A stretch of 64,000 nt of DNA from Crotophaga sulcirostris (lineage: Eukaryota > Chordata > Aves > Cuculiformes > Crotophagidae). The DNA lies in the NCBI GenBank assembly GCA_013397455.1, contig VYZB01000056.1, forward strand, positions 2,182,736 to 2,246,735, in the 5' to 3' direction. Below the pieces are notes generated by a model. That model did not search any database, had not been told where the DNA came from, and saw only the letters and a list, made by a program, of their open reading frames with translations. The position numbers were made by a program, and so were the translations under genes. This document shows positions 1 to 11,490 of this stretch, piece by piece (positions within the stretch are counted from its first letter, which is position 1; each line of letters opens with the position of its first letter).

Positions 1-150
1 GCTCCAGCCCTTGGATCATCCCCGTGGCCTCCTCTGGACCCGTTCCAACAGTTCCCTATCTTGCGTGTATTGAGAAGTGCACACAGGGCTTCAGGTGGGG
101 CCTCACGAGAGCGGAGTAGAGGAGGAGAACCCCCTTCCCCGCCCTCGGGC
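1..150 (-). mobile_element. CR1 LINE fragment (3' region, reversed), cut by the window start
   Basis: The text matches, with scattered differences, the CR1 segment at about 13226-13365 of this window (the 'ctccagccctcggatcatc' and 'ccaggtggggtctca' blocks), which also lies in minus orientation. The rest of the element's 3' end would lie to the left of the window. The right-hand end is uncertain because the sequence fades into unique GC-rich DNA before the gap. Confidence 0.8.
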
Positions 151-278
151 CACAAGGAGGTAGGATCGAGCAATGAAGTGAAAGCACGGTTCCCCCCCTC
201 CCGCACACCCTGTGAGCAAACCCTGCCAAGGAGGCGTCTTCACAGAGGGACGACGCTGGGCAGAGGAAACAGCGGGGA

Positions 279-844
279 NNNNNNNNNNNNNNNNNNNNNN
301 NNNNNNNNNNNNNNNNNNNNNNNNNNNNNNNNNNNNNNNNNNNNNNNNNNNNNNNNNNNNNNNNNNNNNNNNNNNNNNNNNNNNNNNNNNNNNNNNNNNN
401 NNNNNNNNNNNNNNNNNNNNNNNNNNNNNNNNNNNNNNNNNNNNNNNNNNNNNNNNNNNNNNNNNNNNNNNNNNNNNNNNNNNNNNNNNNNNNNNNNNNN
501 NNNNNNNNNNNNNNNNNNNNNNNNNNNNNNNNNNNNNNNNNNNNNNNNNNNNNNNNNNNNNNNNNNNNNNNNNNNNNNNNNNNNNNNNNNNNNNNNNNNN
601 NNNNNNNNNNNNNNNNNNNNNNNNNNNNNNNNNNNNNNNNNNNNNNNNNNNNNNNNNNNNNNNNNNNNNNNNNNNNNNNNNNNNNNNNNNNNNNNNNNNN
701 NNNNNNNNNNNNNNNNNNNNNNNNNNNNNNNNNNNNNNNNNNNNNNNNNNNNNNNNNNNNNNNNNNNNNNNNNNNNNNNNNNNNNNNNNNNNNNNNNNNN
801 NNNNNNNNNNNNNNNNNNNNNNNNNNNNNNNNNNNNNNNNNNNN
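279..844. other. Assembly gap (566 N)
   Basis: The run of N is uninterrupted. It lies inside a GC-rich stretch, the usual place for gaps in bird assemblies, and probably hides part of the KLHL22 promoter and the 5' part of its first exon. Any reading frame that crosses it is meaningless. Confidence 1.
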
Positions 845-949
845 GGAGTTCCCCCGCCACCCCTCCCACCCCCGCGCCGGGCGGGCGCGTCACGCGGCGC
901 CGCTTCCGGGTGCGGCTGCGGGCGGGACCGCGGGCCGGGGCGCCGGTCG
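845..949 (+). other. KLHL22: Probable non-coding first exon of KLHL22 (3' part)
   Basis: A good splice donor (TCG followed by GTAGGT at 950) lies within the CpG island. The first coding exon at 4511 has splice acceptors shortly before its ATG (AG at 4466-4467 or 4483-4484), so an upstream non-coding exon is required. This is inferred from splice-site quality and position only; the 5' limit may lie in the gap. Confidence 0.4.
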
Positions 950-1064
950 GTAGGTGCGGGGGGGTCAGTTCGGGCCCTCACTGCGGGCTGCGGTGTCCGG
1001 AGGGGGGAACGGGGCTGGGGAGGGGCTGAGGAACGGGCGCTGTGGGAGAGGCGGGGGGGCCTGG

Positions 1065-1400
1065 GGCTGCTCAGCCCGGTGAGGAGGAGGCTGAGGGGAG
1101 ACCTCAGCGCTGTGCAGCGCCCGGAGGGAGGCTGTGGGGAGGTGCTGGGCGCTGCTCCCCGGTGACAGGCGGGGGGACGGGAGGAAATGGCCTCAAGCTG
1201 CACCGGGGCAGGTTCAGATTGGACATCTGGAAAAACGTCTTCACCGAAAGGGTTCTGGGGCCCTGGCAGAGGCTGCCCAGGCGGTGGTGGAGTCCCCAGC
1301 CCAGGAGCTGTTCAGAAGCCGGGCAGATGCGGTGCTCAGGGACGGTTCAGTGCTGGGCAGGAGAGCCGGGCCTCGATGATCTCAAAGGTTTTTCCCACCC
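1065..1400 (+). mobile_element. CR1 LINE 3' fragment, CpG-rich copy
   Basis: In the sense orientation it carries the usual CR1 3' blocks: 'gaggaggctgaggggagacc' (about 1084-1103), 'gaggaaatggcctcaagctg' (about 1181-1200), the 'ttcagattggacatctgg' block (about 1212-1229) and the 'ctcgatgatctcaaaggttt' block (about 1373-1392). Unlike the other CR1 copies here it keeps about twenty CpG dinucleotides. It sits inside the KLHL22 CpG island, probably at the start of intron 1. Confidence 0.85.
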
Positions 1401-1500
1401 GAGCCGCTCTGTGACTCCCCCGGGTGGGCCCGGTGTGGGAGCCGGTCCCGGCTCAGCCCCAGGACCGGGCGCTGCCCCCACTGCCCCCGCTCACAGTTAA

Positions 1501-4484
1501 GAGTTATGAGTTAGAAAGCTCATATTGTTCAGGTCATGCCTCTGTTCATGGGGGAAAAAATCTTTAAAATATCTGTGTATTTAAATATAGATGCATTTCA
1601 TGGGAGTTTTTCCATATACTTATTAAATGAGACATTTTGTTGTGGATATATCTTAGCAATAACTTGAAATAGGCTTGGAAAAATCCCACCAGTGTTTGCT
1701 GAAAGGATTGATTGCTGGAATTTGTGAGACAGCATAGTTTGCGCACACCATTTCCAAAAGTGCACCTTGTGGGTTCCTTGCACCCTTCACGTTCCTGGGA
1801 ATACTCAGAACTGCAAATGGCCCAGGAGCTTGACCTGAATGATGTGCTTGGCTACTGCTGGCAGTGGCTTAGAGAAGGACGGTGTACGTGGACCAGGCCA
1901 GAGCATCTCTGCACTTGATGGGTGTTCAAAACTGACATTGAGAAATTCTGTGCTGCCAGATGCCTCTGTTCCTTTCTTTTTTGCAGGACCTCTGTCCTGA
2001 GGGGTTGTTTAGGTTGTTTCCTGCGTTTCTAGAAAGTTTCTGAGTTGATGTGGGTTTTTAGGAAGATTTCCCTTGCCCAATTATGAATGCACAGAGGGGC
2101 TATTCTGAAAGCAGCACTGCTGAGCAAAGCTGCTGTTCCTTCATCCTCTCTCTGCCCTTGTTCTTCAAAAGGCATGAAACTGCCCAGGTCCCATCTACAC
2201 ACAACGCTGTTTCTGTTCTCTTCTTTCCAGTCTTACAAGCGCCCATTACATATTGTGATATAGTTGGTGAATTATTCTGGTATTTGCACTCCAGTTGGAA
2301 TGAACAATAGTTTTACTTTTCCATTTACGTTGTTGGTGCTATCACATCTGTTTCTGGACGGTTTTGGCAGGCACCCAGCTGCCTCCCCATTCTGTGTGCT
2401 CCCCACCTAGCTGATCTGTTTGTTTGCGTGCCCTCTGCCCCGCTGAAATTCTGGTGCACAGCCAGGTTCTGCCTGTTTGCATTTGCAGCCACTCAGAGTC
2501 AGCAGAATTAGTGTTTTGCTCTAGTGCTGTGCCTTGTCTTCTTCCCAGTCTTTCAGCTGAAGTCTGGCTTAGATCTTGATTCCTTTTACTCCCTAGGGAG
2601 AGATAAAGTTGTGGGAAGCCTTAGGGCACAGATTTTAAGCTTCCTTCAAGGAACTACAGCTTTTAAGAGCCTAATCTGTTTGGATCACCATCAGCATGCT
2701 GTACTCGTTGCTCAGTATTAGAAAAAAGCTATGAAGAAGGTGCCCTGTGAGAAAGGGGACAGAGCTGCAGTTGAGGGGCATCAGCGAGCTTTGAGAATAG
2801 ACCAAAAGGAACAACATAAATTTCAGTAGCAAAAGTGAAGCCACATGCCTGGGTCAGAATAACTCCATGTATCAGAGTAGGATGGAGTTGAGCCTGGCCA
2901 GGAGTTAGTTTAGAAGAGAGCCTGGGGGTCCTGGTGATCAGCAAGTGAATAGGATTCCTCCAACAGGGACCAGCTTCATACTGGGCTGTGTTAGCAACAG
3001 CATAGCCAGCAGGTCACGAGAAATTATCATTTCCCGCTCTATTCAGCACTTATCATCCCACAAAAGACCTGAGTTCTGTGCCTGGCTTTGCACTCCGTGC
3101 TGAAAGAAAACCCCTGTGAGTGCAGTGGAGGGCTGAGGGGAAAGCCATTTGCCAATTTTTTATGCTCTCTGATGGGTACAGGACAATGTAGAGCTGAGCT
3201 CTTTGTGGTGCACAGTGCCAAGCATGAACGGGAAGTGCCACAAATTGCAGGAAAAGGAATTCGGAGAGGATAAAGAAGAAAACAGATTTGATGGTGAATC
3301 ACTCGGTTTTCTAATTGTTGTCACGGATGGAGTTTCTGTGCTCGACTAGACAAGGCTTTCTGCATCCTGACCTGACTTTGGAATTTTCCCTGCTTCCAGG
3401 AGGAGACTGGACTAGAGATCTCCCAAGTTTTTTTCCAGCCTAAATTATTCCACAACTCTAAGCAAGCATGGAACCCCTGCAAGCTCGAACTGCCTGTCCA
3501 CAAGGCAGTGAGCTAAACAGGTTTGGATACCTGACACCAGCAAGCTCTGTTTTATTTTGGGCAAAGCTGATGCACCAGCAAATATCTCTGTCGGCATGGA
3601 ACACCTCTTTGTGGAGATGTAGTTGACAACTACGAGCTCTTCCATACAGAAATGTCTGAGTTTCCATAGAAACTGACTTGGATAATCCTTCCTGTATCCA
3701 GCCATTTCTGTACAGCAGAGAATTGAGGCTGTCAGCACAACTGCACACAAAAACCCCAAACTCCCCCCCACACCACACCCCAACGAGCATCACTGTATAA
3801 CACGGGTGCCTTTCGTAGCAGGGGTGAACATTTGTCTGGGGTATCTCGTACCACGCAGTACCCATAACAGACTGCAGCACTCTGACTCTTCTGTGCTGTG
3901 TTTAAAGCACAGAATCAGTGCACAGCATATCCCAGCAAGGTATAAAGCCTGAGTGTATCTGTAATGGCAGCAGCTAAGGAAAATTAAAAAGCAAAGACAG
4001 GCTGAGCAGAGCTTTCAGAGTCCAGGGTAAAATATCAAGAAAGACGGCAGTGCCGTTTATATTGGAGCAGAGTTACCTGAGGGCATTGGGCAATTTGGGA
4101 TTTGGCAAAAATTATATCTGTTCTTCGTTGTAAGTGATGCAGAAATGCAGAGGAAACGAGGATCTGGTAATGGGTTGGGAAGTGAAACTTGCTAAGGAGA
4201 AAAAATACCCTTCCGTGCTACATCCTCTGGCTCTTGGACTGAAACCCCAAGTCAGAACACTTGTTTGAAACAACCTGTTCTGCTGCTGTGGTGCGTGAAT
4301 GGACCCCTGTCCATGTCCAATGTCATCAGTCAGAGTCGTTTCTCCAGGGCAGAACTGTCTCTCTACTGATGGAAGGGTTGGTTTGAGTTCTTTTCCACAA
4401 CAGGGGGCACAGAGGACCATTCGTAAAGCAAAAGGCACAAACCCTTGCTGATTCTGTTGTCTCACAGATTTCCTTCTGCTGCAG
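1501..4484 (+). other. KLHL22: KLHL22 intron 1 (remainder)
   Basis: Mostly AT-leaning unique sequence. No exon-like open frame, RNA gene or recognisable repeat was seen. The intron would end at an acceptor just before 4485 (or 4468). Confidence 0.5.
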
Positions 4485-4510
4485 CTGGTGGCTGAGCGCT
4501 TCTGCCTGGG

Positions 4511-4734
4511 ATGGCGGAGGACCAGGAGCTGGCTCAGCCGCACAAAGCCCAGCTGGAGCCCCTTCAGCAGCGCGCCAGCAACACGTACCGCAGCGCAGAG
4601 CACTCCCAGGCCTTGCTCAGCGGCCTTGTCTCCCTTCGAGACAGCAGCATCCTCTTTGATGTCGTTCTCATAGTGGAAGAGAAACCTATTGAGGCTCATC
4701 GCATACTTCTGGCTGCATCCTGCGACTATTTCAG
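4511..4734 (+). CDS. KLHL22: KLHL22 coding exon 1
   Basis: Encodes residues 1-75: a variable N-terminus (MAEDQELAQ) followed by the conserved start of the BTB domain (NTYRSAEHSQALLSGL, then AHRILLAASCDYF). The donor is CAG followed by GTATCC. It ends after two bases of the arginine codon completed by the next exon. Confidence 0.95.
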
Positions 4735-7700
4735 GTATCCTTCAGTATAGCAGTAATGAGCATATGTCTGAGTGTTACTCCAGCCTGCAACATCCAGATC
4801 TTCTGCCTTAGCACACTGCTCCTGGAGGTAAAATCAGACCCATAAGATGGAGCTGAATGTGTTTCAAAATACTAAGTATGGATTTATTCATATCTCTGCT
4901 GTGTCTCTACAGAAATAAAGCGCACTGAGCTTACCTCCACGGAATTCTGTGCCTGTGGTGCTTGGAGGGATATAAAGAAAACAGACTATCTTAACATGTG
5001 TCTTCTGTGTAAATGCACTCTGGGTGGCTTTTAACATGTCCTGAGCATTGTGAGACTGTGCCCGTTGTGGTGATCATGTCGTAAGACACAAAACATCACC
5101 AGACATGGGTCACTCCTCTGTGAGGTGCCTATGGGTGACTCTCTGTCCTTTACATCAGGCGCTCACCTGGTCAGTTTGACTGGCAGTTTCTGAACTGACT
5201 TTATTTTCAAAGAGCAAACAAAGAAAACCCAAGACAATCCAGGCAAACTTCTAACTGGAGGGAGAACTGCTCTTTCTTAGAAAAATTCCTACAATCCCAC
5301 GTTTCTCTGTTTTTCTTCTTCCCCCACACCCAGAGTACCCATTGGCTATCCGTATGTGTTTAAGCCTTTGAGCTTTCAGATGCCTCCTACTGTTTTCCTG
5401 CAGAACGAAGAGTGTCTCTTTCTTAGGTCCTAAAGGCTTGTTCTCTTTGCATCATGGCTTAGAGAAGAGGGAATCCCATAAAAATGTCTGCCTAAGTTTT
5501 TGTCTTTCTGAACATCTTCTCTGTTCTGAGGACAACGTAAGATAAGCAAACTGGAAACAGCTTCAATGCAAACCTGCCATAGCATGTGCCATTGTCTTTT
5601 TTACAGAGGGATGTTTGCGGGAGGACTGAGAGAGATGGAACAAGAAGAAGTTCATATTCACGGCATCTCCTACAATGCAATGTGTAAAATCTTGAACTTC
5701 ATTTACACTTCTGAGCTGGAACTCAGTGTGAACAGTGTGCAGGAAACCTTAGCTGCAGCCTGTCAGCTTCAGGTGAGGTACTGGGAGAGATGACAAAAAG
5801 AAGCAACAACAAAAGAAACAGAAAATGTGGCTATCTGGTTAGATTGAGGGTTAGGGGTGGATAAGAGAGTGGTACTGACGAGAAGAATTTCTCTGGGATG
5901 CTGCATCCACTGGCAGTAACTATGGAAGGGCGGAAACAATGAATGAGTACTTGCACGTCTCATTTGTGCCGGTGGTTTTACTACTTATAAAGATTTACCA
6001 TTTCATCTCAAGCACTGCTTGTGAAAGCTTCCCTAGAACAGAATTACCTCCAGGTGATGGCAAAGGACAGGGCTTGCTGCTCAGAAATTGTTGTGCTGCT
6101 CCAGATTTTCCCCAGATTGAGCCCACAGGCACATAAGCTCCACACAACCTCCCCTGACCCCGTCACTGCAGGAAATCCTATCACTGTGGTTTCCGCACTA
6201 AATGCGGAGTTCGTGTGCCTTTAAAAGACAGGTTGTTTCTCTAACTTCCCCTGCAGCAAACCGCTGCACAAGGCTTTGGCACTCACTCTTAAATTTCCTG
6301 AGTGCTTACTTTGGTGGTTTCCATATGCCTGGCACTGCTGTGTTAGCAGAGGGACTCTTGGACAGCAGTTGTTTCTTAATGTGCCAGTAGTCCCTCCTGC
6401 CAGATACAACTTCAGATTGTATTCAGAAGACAACACTAAATATTAATGTTCCTTTCAAATGTCTTCCTGTGCTCCAGTGTCCAGCGATGCAGATCTATTT
6501 GTTACAGATACAGCCTTTGCTATAGTGTGTCTATGGAGTGGCTGTTAGCCCGGCTTTCACCATGTCCTCTGTGCCTTCCGTGTCCCTCACTGCCTCAAGA
6601 CAGCCAGCAGCTCACTGTCACGCTAACACAGGCAGCAGCCTGGCTGTCCAGTGTCCCCTGTGGCTTGGGAGACACATTGCTGCTGCACCTGAAGCCAAAC
6701 TCATGGGCTTACAGTACCATGTGGCTGGAAGGTCTATATTTATCTAAATACCTATGTTGAGTTCTTTTTCTCTGGAGGAAGGTGAAATGAGCGCATGTGA
6801 ACATGGTGATCAGACTGGGAGGAGAGGGTCGTCTTGTGGACAGTGTTCTTACAGTCATCCCAGGCTTCTGTCTTCTGTCTCTTTGAGTGCGAGGCAAGTG
6901 GTGTCTGAAATGAAAAATCTCTCTCTTTTGCAGATTCCAGAAGTCATTAAGTTCTGTTGCGATTTCCTCATGTCCTGGGTAGATGAAGAGAACATCCTCG
7001 ACGTGTACAGACTGGCTGACCATTATGACTTGAGACATTTGAGTGAGCAGCTGGACTCCTACATTTTGAAGAACTTTGCTGCTTTCTCAAGGACACAAGT
7101 GTACCGACAGCTGCCATTGCAGAAGGTCTACTCCCTTCTCAGCAGCAACCGCTTGGAGGTTAACTATGAGTTTGAAGTTTATGACGGGGCACTGTTTTAT
7201 CATTGTTCTCCAGAGCAACTGGAGACAGACCTGGTCTCCCCGATGGAGCCCCTTAAGCTACTCGAGACAGTTCGTTTTCCTCTCATGGAACCCCAGATCC
7301 TGCAGAGGCTTCATGACAAATTAAGTCCATGTCCTTTAAAAGACACAGTCGCAGATGCATTAATGTACCACAAGAATGAATGTCTTCAGCCAATGCTTCA
7401 AAGCTCCCAGACACAGCTGAGATCAGAGTTCCAATGTGTAGTGGGATTTGGAGGGATGCATTCTACTCCATCCATTGTCCTCAGTGATCAAGCCAAGTAT
7501 CTGAACCCCTTGCTGGGAGAGTGGAGGCACTTTACAGCAGCACTGGCCCCCAGAATGTCCAACCAGGGGATTGCTGTTCTCAATAACTTTGTATATTTAA
7601 TTGGCGGAGACAACAATGTAAGTGGTTTTCGAGCAGAGTCAAGGTGTTGGAGGTAAGAGAAGGATAATCCTGCTATTATTTTTATTCCCACCCTGTTTTG

Positions 7701-10700
7701 GTCCCGATACAAAAGGATTTAGCTACCAAAAAGGACTTTGAAATAAAATGCTATTACTGGTTGATTATCAAGACTTCATGTCCAGCATTCCAGGGTCCTC
7801 TGAAGTGCTTCTGTGCCAGAGAAAAGCCAAACCAAAAACCAGTTTCATGCCCATTACATTGCAAAATGATTCCTAAGCTTTTTCATCTTTATTATGTGAT
7901 ATTTACTAGTTTTAGCTGGGTTGCCCTTATTTTATGGCATGCATAGTCTCACTTCACAACCAGTTTTCTCTGCAACTGGATTTCCAGACCAGATTGATTT
8001 TTAATAGGAAAATTAATCATGAGGTTCACTTTGAGGAGCAAATATTTGGGGAAAAAAATCAAAGAACCCACCACACGTTTATGCCTTTCTTGGCCTCCTG
8101 AAGATCCAGATTCAGTCTTTGTGCTATTTTTAGACTGCTTTAACTTGTAGATGACTTTGTGTAAGCAGAGGTTCTGATATATAACCCACAGTAGTGCCTA
8201 AGATAATGGAAAACCTGGGCTTTTATAGCATGATTATATCAGTTACAATACATCTTCTAAAAATAGATTAAAACAACTTTGCTAATAATAAAATGCTGAC
8301 AGGGCCAAATTTCAGTCCACTTACAGCTAAGCTCAGTTTCAGCCAAAGACAGTGCAGTAACCCACATCTGTGGTGCTGTCTGGTGTTTCAGTAATGATTC
8401 TACCTCTGTAGGAATAACTTCCTTTGATCCCTTTTTGTTACAAGGTATGACCCACGACACAATAAATGGTTCCAGATCCAGTCCCTACAGCAAGAACATG
8501 CTGACCTCAGCGTTTGTGTTGTGGACAACTATATCTACGCTGTCGCCGGCCGTGATTACCACGAAGACCTGAGGGAGGTGGAGAGGTACGACCCTAAAAA
8601 CAACACGTGGGAATATGTTGCACCTCTGAAAAAGGAGGTAAGGAGTGCATTAGCCACACCCGTGACTGCAGTGCCCTGATTTCATCTTTCTGGATGCTTT
8701 TATCATGCATTGCTTTACATTTGCTGATATTCAGATGGGAAGTGGAAGCCTCTGTTTATGGGATAAATGTATATCAAGAAAGGAGAATAATATATGCAAA
8801 TTCCATTTTGAGGTTAAATGCTTATTTAACTCTGAGCCACAGGAGTACCAGCTTCTCACTTAAATCCCGTGAGCGTGCTTTACTCTTGGTCAGAAGCAAT
8901 GATGCCTTGGTAAGAAGGTACAGCAGTTTCTATAGAGTTTATTAGTTCCTGGACACAGAACTGAGACTGGGTGACGAGTTCTGGTGACAGCAGCTGATGT
9001 GATGCAATGCCATCTCAGGCAGCAAACATAAGACCAGTTCTCATTTGAAATATGTGAACAAAGAGTGATCTTTTGTCACCAGTACAGTATATCCTTCTGC
9101 AACAGCAACCGCCAAACCAGCAGTCGTGGCCCTAAGAACCAGGAGACAGTGTAGTGACATGGGAACTGGGATTATGAGTGGAAATGTTTGCTGTAGTTTC
9201 TAATAGTTCTAAAAAAGGCAAGAATTTCCATTTTCAGGTTAAAACTGTTGCAAAGGAGGAAGATAAATACAAACGACTGGTTGATGAATCTTTGTTAGGG
9301 AAGAAAACTAATCCTTCAAGAAACTATGCTGATTTCTGCTACACCTTTTAAAAGCTTTGGGTCAAGTGATGAGTGCAAAGTAATATTTGTGATTTCACAA
9401 TGCCTCACAATTGAGAGTCTCAGGACACTTTAACAATATCAATATTGCTGCATTTCACAAAAGGGATGCAGAGACAGAAGAGGATAAACAGCTTGCATGA
9501 GGTTACAAATAATAACTGAGTGTCAATGCTGAGAAGATAAAAATCCTTGAGATCCAATTGAGTGCTACTGGGCAGGATATCTTGCACTCCTGATAACTCT
9601 GCGTGTATAGGAAAAATGGAAAGGCTTCTAAGTAGACAAGGGAAAAAAAGAATTGTGTGAATGATCCTTGTAATCAAGGAACAATAAAGAGTGAGATCCC
9701 ACTGCAGTTCTGGAAGTTGTAGAAATTCTGACGTACTGCATACAGAAATTCATACTTAGAGCATGATCACCTAGAAAGGAACTGTCTGTAAGAAAATCCT
9801 TCTAGATGTTGATATCTGCATAACTCATGGAGAAGGTCACTCCCTTAATGTCTATTCTGTACATAAATCCAGACCCTAATCTCTTGCTTTCCCATGTGGT
9901 GACACAGGTGTATGCACATGCTGGAGCAGCGCTGGATGGGAAGATGTATATTACCTGTGGTAGGAGAGGAGAAGACTATTTGAAGGAGCTGCAATGTTAT
10001 GACCCAAAGACTGACCATTGGGACATGTTAGCGGATGGTCCGGTGAGACGTGCGTGGCACGGGATGGCAGCACTGCTGGGAAAGCTCTATGTAATTGGAG
10101 GAAGCAACAATGATTCTGGCTACAGAAGGGATGTTCACCAGGTGAGAACATGTTCTACCTGTGTCTTATGGTCATTTGCACTCTGTTGTAATGTTTTCCC
10201 TGTATTAAGAATGCAAATTAAACTGTCTGCCCAGCAACAGCTACTGCACAAGGTCACCTGCAGAACTTGCAATGGTTTATTTGCTGCTGTCTGTCAATAC
10301 ATGTTGTGTAACCCAGAGAGCATTACGGCTCTAGCACTTGGAATCCCTACCGGTTTTAAAATATCTTTGAAGAATAATGTTCATTGGGATGCACACACAT
10401 CAACTAAACTTACTTTGCTTTTTCTTCTCAGTGCATTTTTTTCTAAGCAAGGACTTTTGAATTACTAATGCTTAATTGCAGGACAGAGTTGTTAAAAATA
10501 TGCTGGATGGCAATTGTATAATGCAATTAAATATACAGGACCTGATGATAAGTGATAGCTGGAGAGAATTCTCTTGAGTCTTATTCCAGCTTCTAGAACT
10601 GCTAGCGACATGAAGACACAAAAAATAACTGCTCTTATAAAAGCAATGAAGATAGCAGAATTAAATCTAGCTGAAAAATGTATCTGAATGATAAAAATGT

Positions 10701-11490
10701 GCTTACCAATAAAAGCAGTTTGCCAAGTAGATACCCAGTGAAATCTAAGCTTTCCAACATAAGGTGCAGAGACAACTTAGCAGATCTGTCATATTTGTAT
10801 GTTCCAGCACATTTTTCCCTAATGCAAACCGATGCATTATGTCTGGGCTTGGGTTGTCACATGTCCCCATCCCTTTCACTTTTGTATACATTTTTGAATG
10901 ACCTCCAGCTGTTACCCAGCAGCAGGGCCAGAAGTTGTGAGTCAGTTTTCTGTGGAGCACTGTACTGCTACACAACGATGGGCTCTCTCCGTTACCAACA
11001 CCCCATGAGGAGACTGATGATAACTGCATGGCTTTCTAAACAGTTTATAGCCATACGACCAGGCTCTGTCACTAAGATAGACGTTTGATTTTGGCTGATC
11101 TTTTTTTCACAGGTTGCCTGCTATATGCCAAGCACTGATCAGTGGACAAATGTATGTCCGCTTCCTGCAGGACATGGAGAGCCAGGCATCGCAGTCTTAG
11201 ACAACAGGATCTATGTCTTGGGAGGCAGATCCCACAACAGAGGAATCCGCATGGACTATGTCCACATTTATGATGCAGAGAGAGACTGTTGGGAGGAAGG
11301 ACCCCAGCTGGAAGATGATATTTCTGGCATGGCTGCCTGCGTGCTCACTTTGCCCAGGGCTATTTTAATGGAAACAGAGAAATGGGTCTCAGAATGGCAT
11401 GCAGACCGCGTGAAGTATCACCTTGACTTTCCATCAGAAGTTATGAGCGTATCAGACTGGGAGGAATTTGACAATTCAAGTGAAGATTAG
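4511..11490 (+). CDS. KLHL22: Kelch-like protein 22, CUL3 ubiquitin-ligase substrate adaptor
   Basis: The coding sequence joins 4511-4734, 5607-5772, 6934-7652, 8445-8637, 9908-10141 and 11113-11490, giving 637 residues (human is 634). All junctions are GT-AG and all phases agree. Domains are a BTB domain (about residues 48-116), BACK (about 150-255) and six kelch repeats (about 295-590) with blades marked by FGGMHS, LIGGDNN, AVAGRD, TCGRRG, VIGGSNND and VLGGRSHN. Nearly every stretch matches my memory of human KLHL22. From family knowledge: the BTB/BACK part binds CUL3 and the kelch propeller binds substrates; reported targets are PLK1 at kinetochores (needed for anaphase onset) and DEPDC5 (whose loss activates mTORC1). 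The ATG at 4511 has a purine at -3 and G at +4. The gene is in tandem with CRKL. No disabling change was seen. Confidence 0.97.
5607..5772 (+). CDS. KLHL22: KLHL22 coding exon 2
   Basis: Acceptor TTTTTTACAG, donor CAG followed by GTGAGG. Encodes the second half of the BTB domain (RGMFAGGLREMEQEE and FIYTSELELSVNSVQETLAA), residues 75-130. Confidence 0.96.
6934..7652 (+). CDS. KLHL22: KLHL22 coding exon 3 (BACK domain and first kelch blades)
   Basis: Acceptor CTCTTTTGCAG, donor GAG followed by GTAAGA. Encodes residues 131-370: DFLMSWVDEENILDVYRLAD, the BACK helices, then kelch repeat 1 (VVGFGGMHSTPS) and repeat 2 (VYLIGGDNNV). The open frame runs upstream of 6934 and into the intron after 7652; both extensions lie outside the splice sites. 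Confidence 0.96.
8445..8637 (+). CDS. KLHL22: KLHL22 coding exon 4 (kelch repeat 3)
   Basis: Acceptor TTGTTACAAG, donor GAG followed by GTAAGG. Encodes YDPRHNKWFQIQSLQQEHAD, then the blade core IYAVAGRDYHEDL and VERYDPKNNTWEYVAPLKKE (residues 370-434). Confidence 0.95.
9908..10141 (+). CDS. KLHL22: KLHL22 coding exon 5 (kelch repeats 4-5)
   Basis: Acceptor GTGACACAG, donor CAG followed by GTGAGA; exactly 78 codons in phase 0. Encodes VYAHAGAALDGKMYITCGRR and the very conserved DGPVRRAWHGMAALLGKLYV stretch with GGSNND. Confidence 0.96.
11113..11490 (+). CDS. KLHL22: KLHL22 coding exon 6 (kelch repeat 6 and C-terminal tail) with stop
   Basis: Acceptor TTTTTTTCACAG. Encodes PLPAGHGEPGIAVLDNRIYV and LGGRSHNRG of the last blade. 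A linker that differs from human follows, then the invariant acidic tail ending in SDWEEFDNSSED, with TAG at 11488-11490. Confidence 0.96.
   Translation, partial: VACYMPSTDQWTNVCPLPAGHGEPGIAVLDNRIYVLGGRSHNRGIRMDYVHIYDAERDCWEEGPQLEDDISGMAACVLTLPRAILMETEKWVSEWHADRVKYHLDFPSEVMSVSDWEEFDNSSED

Larger units (their letters stand above)
845..1500 (+). promoter_or_regulatory. KLHL22: CpG-rich promoter island of KLHL22 (right half, after the gap)
   Basis: The sequence is extremely GC-rich with dense CpG. An ETS-type element (CTTCCGG, 903-909) sits in the first 70 bases after the gap, as is common in TATA-less housekeeping promoters, and no TATA box is visible. The island lies upstream of the first coding exon and on the correct side for the + strand gene. 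The GC-rich character continues through an embedded CR1 copy to about 1500, then drops abruptly to AT-rich intron. The exact transcription start cannot be placed because of the gap. Confidence 0.65.
4735..11112 (+). other. KLHL22: KLHL22 introns between coding exons
   Basis: The five introns (4735-5606, 5773-6933, 7653-8444, 8638-9907, 10142-11112) are compact, 0.8-1.3 kb. Apart from splice signals I saw no repeat, RNA gene or additional exon in them. Confidence 0.6.

Noticed and set aside
61..1203. Long open frames of more than 200 codons on both strands around the gap
   Set aside because: They exist only because the N run contains no stops; the real flanks are CR1 and GC-rich promoter DNA.
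6754..6933. Upstream extension of the KLHL22 exon 3 frame to an ATG at 6754
   Set aside because: It lies before the splice acceptor at 6924-6933 and is intronic; the BTB exons upstream are in phase with the splice.
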